A stretch of DNA of 38,811 nucleotides from an uncultured Odoribacter sp. Its GTDB lineage: Bacteria > Bacteroidota > Bacteroidia > Bacteroidales > Marinifilaceae. Below the pieces are notes generated by a model. It did not search any database. It was not told where the DNA came from and saw nothing but the letters and a program-made list of their open reading frames with translations. Below, piece after piece: positions 7,309-14,492 of the stretch (position 1 is its first letter; each line of letters opens with the position of its first letter). Position numbers and translations under genes: made by a program. Location of the stretch: the NCBI GenBank assembly GCA_910578985.1, contig CAJTSF010000024.1, forward strand, positions 1-38,811, read 5' to 3'.

Positions 7309-8820
7309 TCACTTGTTTTTCTGGAGCAGGTAGTCCCGGATGCCCAGTTCCTTGTAGGTGTTTTCCAGTTCTTCGTCGTTGTCGGTGATGACGAGGAGTT
7401 TGTCCCCGATGTCCAGCAGGGTACGCCCGCGGGGTATGAAGAAGTGTTTGTCGCGCTTGACCATGACGACCAGCGTGTTGTCCGGCAGGGTGAGGTCCAT
7501 GAGGTGGTTGCCCTTGGCGAGCAGTTTCTCGGAGACCTCGATTTCCGATATGGCGGATTTGATTTCTTCCGGCAGTTCCATGCCGAAGTTGTTGTTTTTC
7601 ATCGGTTCTTTTTCCGCCATGTCCAGCAGGTGCGCCATTTTGCTCACCGTGGTGCCCTGGGTGAGGAGAGAAACGATGGTAATGAAGAATACGACGTTGA
7701 AGATGAGGTTGGCGTAGTGGATTTGCGCGATGAGGGGGTAGGTGGCGAAGATGATGGGCACGGCGCCCCTCAAGCCCACCCAGGAAACATACAGTTTCGC
7801 CTTGCGGCTCATTTTCCGGAAGGGGGCGAGGCAGACGAATACGCTGGCGGGGCGAGCGAAGAACACCATGAATACGCTGACGAACAGTCCCAATACGGCG
7901 ACGGGAACCAGTTCGTGGGGGTTTACGAGGAGTCCCAGGGTGAGGAACATGACAATCTGGAACAGCCACGAGAGGCCGTCGAAGAAGGTGATGACGCTCT
8001 TTTTGTGCTGGATTTTGCGGTTGCCGACGACGAGCCCGGCGATGTACACCGCGAGGTAACCGTTTCCTTTCACCAGCTCCGTGGCGGAAAAGATGAAGAA
8101 TACGAAAGCGAGGAGCAGGATGGGATAGAGGGAGTGGTTGTCCATGTTCAGCCGGTTCATCATCCACACCGCCAGGCGTCCCAGCAGGAAGCCCGCCACG
8201 GCACCCACGCTCATCTGGACGATGAACATGAGGAAGGGCTGCCACCAGCTGAGGTCGCCGGATGGCATCTGTATGATTTGTATCAACAGCAGGGTCAGCA
8301 TGTAGGCCATGGGGTCGTTGCTCCCGCTCTCGAGTTCGAGCATGGGGCGGAGTTTTTCTTTCAGTCCCTGTTTTTTGCTGCGGAGGATGGAGAAGACCGA
8401 CGCGGAGTCGGTGGAGGACATGACGGCAGCCATGAGGAGGGATTCGGGGATGCTGATGGCGGCGTAGTCGGTGAAGAAACCGCATACCCAGTAGATAAAC
8501 AGCCCGGTGAAGGCGGTGGTCAGCACCACGCCGAGGGTGGCGAGGAGGACGCCTTGTCCCAGTACGGGTTTGATTTCGGAAAACTTGGTGTCCATACCGC
8601 CCGAAAAGAGGATGACGCTCAAGGCAATCATGCCGATGAACTGCGCGCTGGCGGGGTTGTTGAACTGGATGCCCGCGCCGTCGCTCCCGCATACCATGCC
8701 CACGCCGAGGAAGAGGAGCAGGATGGGCACTCCGAAGCGGAAGCCCGCCTTGCCGGCGATGATACTGAAGAATAAAAGAATGGAGCCGATGAGCAGGATG
8801 TTTCCGGTGTCGATGATCAT
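7309..8820 (-). CDS. CPA1-family potassium(or sodium)/proton antiporter with C-terminal TrkA-C domain
   Basis: This 503-residue inner-membrane antiporter resembles NhaP2/CvrA. Residues 1 to about 390 form about a dozen hydrophobic helices with family motifs such as 'FRFGVPILLLFLGVGM', 'AVMSSTDSASVFSIL', 'LESGSNDPMAYML' and 'WVGLRGAVPIIFATYP'. The cytoplasmic tail (about 415-500, 'LPDNTLVVMVKRDKHFFIPRG...LLVITDN') is a TrkA-C/RCK-C ligand-binding domain. The start at 8820 is preferred over an in-frame upstream codon at 8889 because a -7 box (TAATTTTG, minus strand, 8867-8860) lies between them. It probably exports K+ or Na+ in exchange for H+. The ion cannot be told from sequence. Confidence 0.9.
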   Translation of the reverse strand: MIIDTGNILLIGSILLFFSIIAGKAGFRFGVPILLLFLGVGMVCGSDGAGIQFNNPASAQFIGMIALSVILFSGGMDTKFSEIKPVLGQGVLLATLGVVLTTAFTGLFIYWVCGFFTDYAAISIPESLLMAAVMSSTDSASVFSILRSKKQGLKEKLRPMLELESGSNDPMAYMLTLLLIQIIQMPSGDLSWWQPFLMFIVQMSVGAVAGFLLGRLAVWMMNRLNMDNHSLYPILLLAFVFFIFSATELVKGNGYLAVYIAGLVVGNRKIQHKKSVITFFDGLSWLFQIVMFLTLGLLVNPHELVPVAVLGLFVSVFMVFFARPASVFVCLAPFRKMSRKAKLYVSWVGLRGAVPIIFATYPLIAQIHYANLIFNVVFFITIVSLLTQGTTVSKMAHLLDMAEKEPMKNNNFGMELPEEIKSAISEIEVSEKLLAKGNHLMDLTLPDNTLVVMVKRDKHFFIPRGRTLLDIGDKLLVITDNDEELENTYKELGIRDYLLQKNK

Positions 8821-8859
8821 AATGCTATAGCTGTAATACGGTTGTCTATTAATTCTATG

Positions 8860-8867
8860 CAAAATTA
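8860..8867 (-). promoter_or_regulatory. -7 element for the antiporter
   Basis: TAATTTTG on the minus strand matches the Bacteroidota -7 consensus and gives a leader of about 35 nt before the ATG at 8820. It rules against the longer reading that would start at 8889. Confidence 0.65.
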
Positions 8868-8908
8868 GAATAAAAATACGAATGTACACGGGAATTGGTC
8901 CGATTTGC

Positions 8909-8928
8909 GCTGCATAATTATATGCAGC
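8909..8928. repeat. Perfect 8-bp inverted repeat in the antiporter-arcC intergenic region
   Basis: GCTGCATA and TATGCAGC flank a 4-base centre (ATTA). No T-run follows, so it is not an intrinsic terminator. It lies between the divergent antiporter and arcC promoters and could be a binding site for a dimeric regulator. Confidence 0.4.
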
Positions 8929-9018
8929 CTATGGAATAATTATACTTTGATTTGATAATCTGCCGGTTATAAAAAATGAAAATTGTTGTCCGCCTGTTTT
9001 TTGCGATTATTTTTTTTC

Positions 9019-9026
9019 TAAATTTG
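9019..9026 (+). promoter_or_regulatory. -7 element for arcC-arcB
   Basis: TAAATTTG matches the Bacteroidota -7 consensus. Transcription would begin near 9032, leaving an A-rich leader of about 58 nt before the ATG at 9091. Confidence 0.65.
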
Positions 9027-9090
9027 TGCAGCGGCTTTGGAAAATAAAGTGGCGTTTTTCAATCAAGTAAAAAAAAAGAGAGATAAATTA

Positions 9091-10050
9091 ATGGAAAAAA
9101 AGAAATTAGCTGTAGTTGCACTGGGCGGGAATGCCATCCTGCGCGGCACCCAGAAGGGGACTGTGGAAGAACAGAATCAAAATGTGCGTGACACGCTGGA
9201 GAATGTGGTTTATCTGATCAAAGAGGGGTATAACCTGATCATCACCCACGGAAACGGACCGCAGGTGGGGAATATCCTCATGAGCGACGATGCGGGGGTG
9301 AAGATGTACGATCTGCCTCCGATGACTCTCGACATGTGCGTGGCTTATTCGCAAGGGCAGATTGCCTATATGATCGAGCGGAACCTGCGCAACGTGTTGC
9401 GCGAGCACGGGCTGGAACGCAACGTGATGTCGCTGGTCACCCCGGTGGTCGTGGATGAACATGACCCCGCCCTGCAGAACCCCACCAAGCGCGTGGGCCG
9501 CATCTATACCCGCGAGGAGGCGGACAAGCTGATTGCCGAGCACGGCTGGATTTTCAAGGAAGAGATCAAGGCGAACGGCGGATGGCGCCGCGTGGTGCCT
9601 TCTCCCGCACCGATGGACGTGAAGAACGCGGAACTCGTGGAGCGGATGGCGCGCGAGGGCAATATCGTCGTGACGGTGGGCGGTGGCGGTATCCCCGTGT
9701 ATGAGGACGGGAAAGGGATGTTGCAGCCGTTAGAGGGCGTCATCGACAAGGACCTGGCGTCTGCCATGATCGGCGGCAAGGTGAAAGCCGACGAGTTGTA
9801 TATCCTGACCGACGTGCCTTATATTTATAAGAACTACAAGAAGCCGGACGAGGAGATTCTGGAGGTGCTGGACTACGCCGATGCGAAGAAGTATCTGGAC
9901 AGCGGCATGTTCGGCGAGGGCAGCATGGCGCCGAAAATCCGCGCCTGCCTGGCGTTCGTGGAGAACGGCGGCAAGAAGGCGGTGATTACGGAAGCGACGA
10001 AATTGGAAGACCGCCGTTTCGGTTCCAAAATCACGATGCACTATGAGTAA
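9091..10050 (+). CDS. arcC: Carbamate kinase
   Basis: Carbamate kinase transfers phosphate between carbamoyl phosphate and ADP, normally making ATP plus carbamate in the catabolic direction. The 319-residue product has the expected length and motifs: 'VVALGGNAI' at the N-terminus, 'IITHGNGPQVGN', 'VVTVGGGGIPVY', 'GVIDKDLASAMI' and 'GSMAPKIRACLAFVENGG'. The ATG at 9091 gives the normal family N-terminus; an in-frame TTG at 9037 would add 18 lysine-rich residues and lies too close to the predicted transcription start. arcB follows after 37 bp, so the pair turns citrulline and phosphate into ornithine and ATP. No arginine deiminase gene lies alongside. Confidence 0.95.
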   Translation: MEKKKLAVVALGGNAILRGTQKGTVEEQNQNVRDTLENVVYLIKEGYNLIITHGNGPQVGNILMSDDAGVKMYDLPPMTLDMCVAYSQGQIAYMIERNLRNVLREHGLERNVMSLVTPVVVDEHDPALQNPTKRVGRIYTREEADKLIAEHGWIFKEEIKANGGWRRVVPSPAPMDVKNAELVERMAREGNIVVTVGGGGIPVYEDGKGMLQPLEGVIDKDLASAMIGGKVKADELYILTDVPYIYKNYKKPDEEILEVLDYADAKKYLDSGMFGEGSMAPKIRACLAFVENGGKKAVITEATKLEDRRFGSKITMHYE

Positions 10051-10087
10051 GAAGGAGAGATAGAGTTACATTTTAAATATTCAAATT

Positions 10088-11089
10088 ATGGCTTTTAATT
10101 TAAGAAACAGAAACTTCCTGAAGTTGTTGGATTTCACTCCGGAAGAAATCAAGTATTTGTTGAATCTGGCAGCAGATTTGAAACGGGCAAAATATGCCGG
10201 CACCGAGCAGCCCTGCCTGAAAGGCAAGAATATCGCCCTGATATTCGAGAAGACTTCCACCCGTACGCGTTGCGCTTTCGAGGTGGCAGCCTACGACCAG
10301 GGCGCACATGCGACCTATCTCGGTCCCTCCGGCTCTCAAATCGGCGTGAAGGAGTCCATGGCGGACACCGCCCGCGTGTTGGGACGGATGTACGACGGTA
10401 TCGAATACCGCGGTTTCGACCAGGCTACGGTGGAGGAGTTGGCGAAGTATGCCGGCGTACCGGTGTGGAACGGCTTGACGAACGAGTTCCACCCGACGCA
10501 GATCCTGGCTGACTTCCTGACGATGTCCGAGCATGTGGACAAACCGTTGAACCAGGTGACTTTCGCTTACCTCGGCGATGCCCGCTTCAATATGGGTAAC
10601 TCCCTGATGGTGGGCGGTGCCAAGATGGGCATGGACGTGCGTATCGTGGCTCCGAAGGCTTTGCAGCCGGACAAAGAGCTGGTGGCTACCTGCCAGGCGA
10701 TTGCGAAAGAGACGGGCGCGAAAGTGACCATCACGGACGATGTGGCTGCCGGCGTGAAGGGTTGCGATTTCCTTTATACCGACGTATGGGTGTCCATGGG
10801 CGAACCGGCAGAGGTATGGGCAGAGCGCATCAACCTGCTGAAACCGTACCAGGTGAACGGTAAGATGATGGAGATGACGGGCAACAAGAACTGCAAGTTC
10901 ATGCACTGCCTGCCGGCATACCACAACCTGGAAACGCAGGTGGGCCGCGACGTGAACAAGCAGTTCGGTCTGGACGGCATCGAGGTGACCGAGGAGGTAT
11001 TCGAGTCCAAGAACTCCATCGTCTTCGACGAAGCCGAGAACCGTATGCACACCATCAAAGCCGTGATGGTGGCTACTTTGGGGGATTGA
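10088..11089 (+). CDS. arcB: Ornithine carbamoyltransferase, probably catabolic
   Basis: This enzyme interconverts citrulline plus phosphate with ornithine plus carbamoyl phosphate. The 333-residue product carries the carbamoyl-phosphate loop 'STRTR' (residues 57-61), 'EFHPTQ', and the ornithine-site 'HCLPAYH' (from H273). Its length matches the long ArcB/ArgF/ArgI type. It sits 37 bp behind carbamate kinase, which points to the catabolic role. A perfect intrinsic terminator lies 43 bp after the stop. With no arginine biosynthetic genes nearby, an anabolic role (argF) is less likely but not excluded. The gene uses C-ending codons more than the G-rich genes upstream, as expected for a well-expressed gene. 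Confidence 0.93.
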   Translation: MAFNLRNRNFLKLLDFTPEEIKYLLNLAADLKRAKYAGTEQPCLKGKNIALIFEKTSTRTRCAFEVAAYDQGAHATYLGPSGSQIGVKESMADTARVLGRMYDGIEYRGFDQATVEELAKYAGVPVWNGLTNEFHPTQILADFLTMSEHVDKPLNQVTFAYLGDARFNMGNSLMVGGAKMGMDVRIVAPKALQPDKELVATCQAIAKETGAKVTITDDVAAGVKGCDFLYTDVWVSMGEPAEVWAERINLLKPYQVNGKMMEMTGNKNCKFMHCLPAYHNLETQVGRDVNKQFGLDGIEVTEEVFESKNSIVFDEAENRMHTIKAVMVATLGD

Positions 11090-11131
11090 TTGTTTCCTCA
11101 TGATATGGGAACCAGCAAGGGTTTCCCTTTG

Positions 11132-11161
11132 CAGCCGGGTCGTATCGCCCGGCTGTTTTTT
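11132..11161 (+). terminator. Intrinsic terminator of arcC-arcB
   Basis: A perfect 8-bp stem, CAGCCGGG with CCCGGCTG, encloses an 8-base loop and is followed directly by six T. It ends the arc operon. Confidence 0.9.
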
Positions 11162-11168
11162 GTCTTCA

Positions 11169-11218
11169 AATTTCGGGGAAATCGGGGATTTTGCCCAATT
11201 GAATTTTGGGGAAATCGG
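11169..11218. repeat. Two direct copies of AATTTYGGGGAAATCGG, 33 bp apart
   Basis: Copies at 11169-11185 and 11202-11218 differ at one base. They lie between the arc terminator and the inverted repeat that precedes the Fic gene. A 33-bp pitch is about three helical turns, so both copies would face the same side of the DNA. This looks like an operator array for the Fic gene, though no binding protein is known. Confidence 0.5.
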
Positions 11219-11220
11219 TA

Positions 11221-11264
11221 AAATCGCGAAAAAGGTTATACCATTACAACCTTTTTCGCGATTT
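11221..11264. promoter_or_regulatory. 17-bp perfect inverted repeat overlapping the Fic promoter
   Basis: AAATCGCGAAAAAGGTT (11221-11237) and its exact complement (11248-11264) flank a 10-base centre. The repeat ends 5 bp before the -7 element TAACTTTG at 11270-11277, so it covers the spacer and -33 region. That position suits a repressor operator. Because the Fic protein itself ends in a winged helix-turn-helix, autoregulation is a natural inference. No T-run follows, so it is not a simple terminator. Confidence 0.6.
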
Positions 11265-11269
11265 ATCAT

Positions 11270-11277
11270 TAACTTTG
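11270..11277 (+). promoter_or_regulatory. -7 element for the Fic gene
   Basis: TAACTTTG matches TAnnTTTG. The start codon at 11301 is 24 bp downstream, giving a short leader. Confidence 0.7.
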
Positions 11278-11300
11278 CACGGATATAACACAGATTCCGT

Positions 11301-12368
11301 ATGAAGTATCTCAATATAAAGAAGGCACTTGCAGCTTGGCAAAACATACAACCCCTATCCGAGAAAGACGTGGAAAGGCTGAGACGTCGTTTTACCGTGG
11401 ACTTCAATTACAACAGCAATCACATTGAGGGCAACACGCTGACTTATGGACAGACTGAAATACTGTTGCTGTTTGGCAAAATAATCGGAGAGGCAGATGT
11501 TCGTGATGTGCAGGAAATGACAGCCAGCAACGTAGGGCTGAGGATGATGACCGAGGAGGCTGCCATGAAAAATATTCCATTAACGCAGAACTTTATCCGC
11601 ACATTGCACAAAACACTGTTGCGTGAGGATTATACCGTTTATAGAAACTTGCCAGGAGGTATGCAGACAAGTTACATGATACATGCCGGTCAATACAAGA
11701 CGAGACCGAATAGTGTAATCACAAGATACGGCGACCGTTTTGAATATGCTTCGCCGGAGGAAACTCCCGGACTTATGGCTGATTTGGTTGATTGGTACAA
11801 TGGTGCGGAGCAAGATGGCAAACTTTCGCCCGTGGAGTTGGCTGCGTTGTTCCACTACCGCTATATCCGTATTCACCCTTTTGAAGACGGCAACGGACGT
11901 ATTGCCAGATTGATGGTCAATTATATTCTTACCCGGCACAACTACCCGATGATAGTGGTTCGCAGCCGCAAGAAAAGCGAGTATCTGGAGGCTTTACATC
12001 AGACAGATCTTGAAGTCGGTCCTGTGCCGAGCGATGGTGCCCACGCCGATATCAAAGACATACGACCCTTTTTGAAATATTTTAATGAACTGGTCGCTAC
12101 AGAGGTGTATAACGATGTGTTGTTTGTGAGTGAGAAAAATGAAAATGTCTGGTGGTATGATGGGGAACGAATTGCTTTCCGCACACCCAACTACACTAAA
12201 ATTCTAAACGCCATGCGTACCCAGCCGATACTGACCCTCGCAGACATGCAGGAAGAAACCGGCATCAGCATTACAGCCATACAAAAATTGCTTGACCAGT
12301 TGATTTCAAAAAAGTACGTTGAGCGCGGCGAGAAAGATGGAAGCTGGAGAGTGTTCCTGACGAAATGA
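11301..12368 (+). CDS. Fic-domain protein AMP-transferase with its own inhibitory motif and winged HTH
   Basis: Fic enzymes usually attach AMP from ATP to a hydroxyl side chain of a target protein. The 355-residue product has the complete active-site motif 'HPFEDGNGRIAR' (H192-R203), so it should be active. Near the N-terminus 'SNHIEGN' (S39, E43, G44) fits the (S/T)xxxE(G/N) inhibitory helix, which makes this a class II Fic that restrains itself and needs no separate antitoxin. Residues of about 299-355 ('LTLADMQEETGISITAIQKLLDQL') form a winged helix-turn-helix, possibly for autoregulation. Base composition is more AT-rich than arcB, suggesting acquisition. The gene is monocistronic behind an operator-like repeat. 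Its target is unknown. Confidence 0.92.
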   Translation: MKYLNIKKALAAWQNIQPLSEKDVERLRRRFTVDFNYNSNHIEGNTLTYGQTEILLLFGKIIGEADVRDVQEMTASNVGLRMMTEEAAMKNIPLTQNFIRTLHKTLLREDYTVYRNLPGGMQTSYMIHAGQYKTRPNSVITRYGDRFEYASPEETPGLMADLVDWYNGAEQDGKLSPVELAALFHYRYIRIHPFEDGNGRIARLMVNYILTRHNYPMIVVRSRKKSEYLEALHQTDLEVGPVPSDGAHADIKDIRPFLKYFNELVATEVYNDVLFVSEKNENVWWYDGERIAFRTPNYTKILNAMRTQPILTLADMQEETGISITAIQKLLDQLISKKYVERGEKDGSWRVFLTK

Positions 12369-12379
12369 AAAAAGCGATA

Positions 12380-12456
12380 TTCCGACAAATTTCACTCAAA
12401 ACATTTTGCGTTTTCCGACAAAATGCGACAAAAAGATTTCCTTATTTCCGGCAAAT
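12380..12456 (+). repeat. Three TTCCGRCAAA copies at an exact 33-bp pitch
   Basis: TTCCGACAAAT at 12380, TTCCGACAAAAT at 12413 and TTCCGGCAAAT at 12446 are each 33 bp apart. The last ends 4 bp before the -7 element at 12460, where a -33 element would be. Only about 11 bases are conserved; the intervening 22 bases differ. An array on one face of the helix leading into a promoter suggests activator or repressor sites. No function is known. Confidence 0.45.
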
Positions 12457-12459
12457 GTG

Positions 12460-12467
12460 TATATTTG
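12460..12467 (+). promoter_or_regulatory. -7 element of an orphan promoter
   Basis: TATATTTG, followed by GCAG, is a strong match to the Bacteroidota -7 box. No convincing protein gene starts downstream for over 300 bp. Transcription would begin near 12473, at the head of the structured region. Confidence 0.6.
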
Positions 12468-12472
12468 CAGTA

Positions 12473-12690
12473 CGGAGTTTGCCTTCCGGAATCTCAAACT
12501 TGAACCCGTGAGTGCCACTTACGAGTCCAATTCCATCCTTTGAGAAGGCGGGGAGAAGGTAGGGAGAATTTGGGGATCATCTCTATACCATTCCTATAAC
12601 CCTACCGGGGAATAGGGACAGGGTAGGGTTGGGATAGGCGGGGGACGGGAGTCTTCCCCGGTTTCTTTCTACCTTCTTCCTACGATAACA
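12473..12690 (+). ncRNA. Candidate structured RNA (small RNA or long leader)
   Basis: The 434 bp between the Fic gene and the next gene (12369-12802) contain no convincing protein gene. Downstream of the 12460 promoter there is dense complementarity. AGTTTG (12476) pairs with CAAACT (12495). CGTGAGTG (12507) pairs with CACTTACG (12516) with one G-U. An alternative pairs TCTCAAA (12492-12498) with TTTGAGA (12539-12545). A 12-bp helix joins 12551-12562 to 12669-12680 with one G-U. Inside it are a 9-bp stem (12598-12606 with 12622-12630) and a 7-bp GC stem (12639-12645 with 12654-12660). A 24-codon frame ending at 12543 was also seen and is not trusted. The family is unrecognised, and it could instead be a long 5' leader of the next gene. 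Confidence 0.45.
12639..12668 (+). terminator. Possible terminator within the structured RNA region
   Basis: CGGGGGA and TTCCCCG form a 7-bp stem with one G-T pair around an 8-base loop. A weak pyrimidine tract (GTTTCTTT) follows. The tract is imperfect, and the distal side also pairs with 12551-12562, so termination here is only possible. Confidence 0.3.
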
Positions 12691-12723
12691 TTAGGAATTG
12701 TTTAAAATAAAATTCGGAAAATG

Positions 12724-12753
12724 TTTGTCGTTTTCTTTTTTATAGTACATTTG
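12724..12753 (+). promoter_or_regulatory. -33/-7 promoter for the BACON lipoprotein
   Basis: TTTG at 12724-12727 and TACATTTG at 12746-12753 are separated by 18 bp, close to the canonical TTTG/TAnnTTTG arrangement. The start codon is about 50 bp downstream. Confidence 0.65.
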
Positions 12754-12802
12754 TCACATAAATAATAAAAGGGATTAATTGTATTAACTTGTTTAAAAAT
12801 AG

Positions 12803-14470
12803 ATGATTATGAGAAGATTGCTTTATTTGTTCGTATTGTTGTTGTCGCTTTCTTTGTGGAGTTGCGGTTCGAAGGATGACGGAATTGATGACCCGGATGT
12901 GCCGGAGAATCCGGAACAGCCCGAAAATCCCGATGTGCCGGAATATGTAGAGTTGTATGTGTCGGAGGATAATTTGGTGATGGAGGCACAAGGCGGAGAG
13001 GCGAGTTTCGATATCGAGTGTAACACGAAGTGGAGCATCAGGAATGAGAGCGGGTGGTGCAAGACGGATGTGGCGAGCGGCGAGGGGAATGGAACGGTGA
13101 AGGTGACGGCGGGTGCTTATCATGAAAATGCGGACCGTAATACGGTGCTGACGGTCAAGGCGGGGGATGAGACAAGGACGATTCAGGTCACGCAGAAGCA
13201 TGAGAATGCGTTGATTCCTTCGAAAACCAAGTTTGACGTGGGGCATGAAGGTGGAAATATTTCCATTGAATTGCCGGGCAACATTGATTGCCATTTGACG
13301 ATTCCTTGGAGATTTAAGGCATGGATAAAGGAGGCACCGAAGTCTAAGGAGTCGGAGACGAAGACGTTCGATTTGGTCATCAGTAAGAACGATGAGTTCG
13401 AGAAGCGGGAGGGGTACGTTATTGTCAGCGGGAATGGTTTGGAGGATACGGTGCGTATTTATCAGGCGCAGACAGACCTTTTGATTCTCACGCAGGTTGT
13501 TTACCGCCTAAATCAAGAAGGCGGGGATATTACGGTGGAGTTGAAGACCAACGTGGATTATGAGATTACGATACCGGGGGACGCCACTTCCTGGATAAGC
13601 CGTGTGGAGACGAGAGCCATCCGGGAAGACCGGCTGGATTTTCATATTGAAGCGAACGGGAGCGACAAGGAGCGGACGGTAAAGATTGTGGTGAAGGACA
13701 AGAACAGCGCTTTGGACGACACGCTCTACGTGCATCAAGGCGGAAAGGGGGTGTTTGCGGGAGATGTGGTGTTGGAGACAACCGAAGACGTGCAGGCTTT
13801 TGCTGCCCGCGGAATCAAGAGGTTGATGGGAAGTTTGATTGTGCAGGGGAGTAATTTGGGTTCTTTGACTGCTTTAAGTGACAAATTGGAGGAAATCAAT
13901 GGTAATCTGGAAATTAATTGTTCTTCGTTAAACAGTTTTGACGGGTTGTACGGATTGAAACGGATAGGGGGGAATCTGACTATCAAGGATGGTCAATTTA
14001 CTTCTTTTGAGGGTTTGAATAATTTGGAACATATCGGCGGCAGTTTCCGTATAACTTCTTCTTCTTCTTTGGGAAGATTGCAAAATTTCTCAGGTTTAGG
14101 AAGTTTGAGTGAGATAGGAGGTGATTTTGAGGTTTCTTCTTCTTCTTCTTCTTCTTCTCAATTCAACCTTTATTTACCTGCATTGAAAACGGTGCCTGGG
14201 GCGTTTGGATTGGAGGGTTTCAGGTTTGTAGATATTCCGAAGCTTGAATCCATCGGAGGTTCGTTTACAATAACCGAGGTGAATGCGATTGGTACTCTAG
14301 ACAACTTGAAGACGGTGGGAGATATTACGATAAAAGACTGCAAGGAGCTTACCGACTTTTGCAATTGGAAGCCGGTGCTGATGAATTATAATGGAACATT
14401 TTCCGTTTCAGGTTGTGGGTATAATCCCACGAAATACCAGATTTTGAACGGGGCTTGCTCGAAATATTAA
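12803..14470 (+). CDS. Surface lipoprotein with three BACON domains and a receptor-L/leucine-rich-like C-terminus
   Basis: This 555-residue lipoprotein has a signal peptide ending in a lipobox, 'LSLWSC', with the lipidated cysteine at C21. A Pro/Asp/Glu-rich spacer (about 24-48) follows. Three BACON modules come next (about 50-132, 138-228 and 232-312), each with 'GG...I....N..W.I' strands and ending like 'RTIQVTQ'. BACON domains bind carbohydrate or mucin, or act as spacers, in Bacteroidota surface proteins. Residues of about 320-550 carry a repeat such as 'L..L..IGG.L.I', like receptor L-domains. A (TTC)8 microsatellite (14134-14157) encodes polyserine near residues 445-452. The ATG at 12803 is used; ATG 12809 is also possible. 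An AT-rich nuclease pair follows after 22 bp. The ligand is unknown. Confidence 0.82.
   Translation: MIMRRLLYLFVLLLSLSLWSCGSKDDGIDDPDVPENPEQPENPDVPEYVELYVSEDNLVMEAQGGEASFDIECNTKWSIRNESGWCKTDVASGEGNGTVKVTAGAYHENADRNTVLTVKAGDETRTIQVTQKHENALIPSKTKFDVGHEGGNISIELPGNIDCHLTIPWRFKAWIKEAPKSKESETKTFDLVISKNDEFEKREGYVIVSGNGLEDTVRIYQAQTDLLILTQVVYRLNQEGGDITVELKTNVDYEITIPGDATSWISRVETRAIREDRLDFHIEANGSDKERTVKIVVKDKNSALDDTLYVHQGGKGVFAGDVVLETTEDVQAFAARGIKRLMGSLIVQGSNLGSLTALSDKLEEINGNLEINCSSLNSFDGLYGLKRIGGNLTIKDGQFTSFEGLNNLEHIGGSFRITSSSSLGRLQNFSGLGSLSEIGGDFEVSSSSSSSSQFNLYLPALKTVPGAFGLEGFRFVDIPKLESIGGSFTITEVNAIGTLDNLKTVGDITIKDCKELTDFCNWKPVLMNYNGTFSVSGCGYNPTKYQILNGACSKY
14134..14157 (+). repeat. (TTC)8 trinucleotide microsatellite inside the lipoprotein gene
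   Basis: Eight tandem TTC units encode a polyserine loop in the L-domain-like part. A second run, (TTC)4, lies at 14056-14067. Changes in copy number would keep the frame and alter only loop length. Confidence 0.8.
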
Positions 14471-14492
14471 ATGAAATTTAATCCGTGTAGAT

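Noticed and set aside
7444..8775. A 443-codon plus-strand reading frame opposite the antiporter
   Set aside because: Its Gly/Glu/Asp/His-rich composition is that of an antisense frame, and the minus strand holds a complete antiporter.
11221..11264. The inverted repeat before the Fic gene as a terminator
   Set aside because: No T-run follows either arm, the arc operon already has a perfect terminator at 11132-11161, and the repeat abuts a -7 box.
12505..12530. Resemblance of ACCCG...GAGTCC to a cobalamin riboswitch core
   Set aside because: The B12 box and the conserved junction sequences are missing, and the downstream gene is unrelated to cobalamin.
12466..12543. A short plus-strand frame reading 'STEFAFRNLKLEPVSATYES' and ending at 12543
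   Set aside because: It has no ATG, begins inside the promoter, and matches no family I know. It could be a gene remnant but is not supported.
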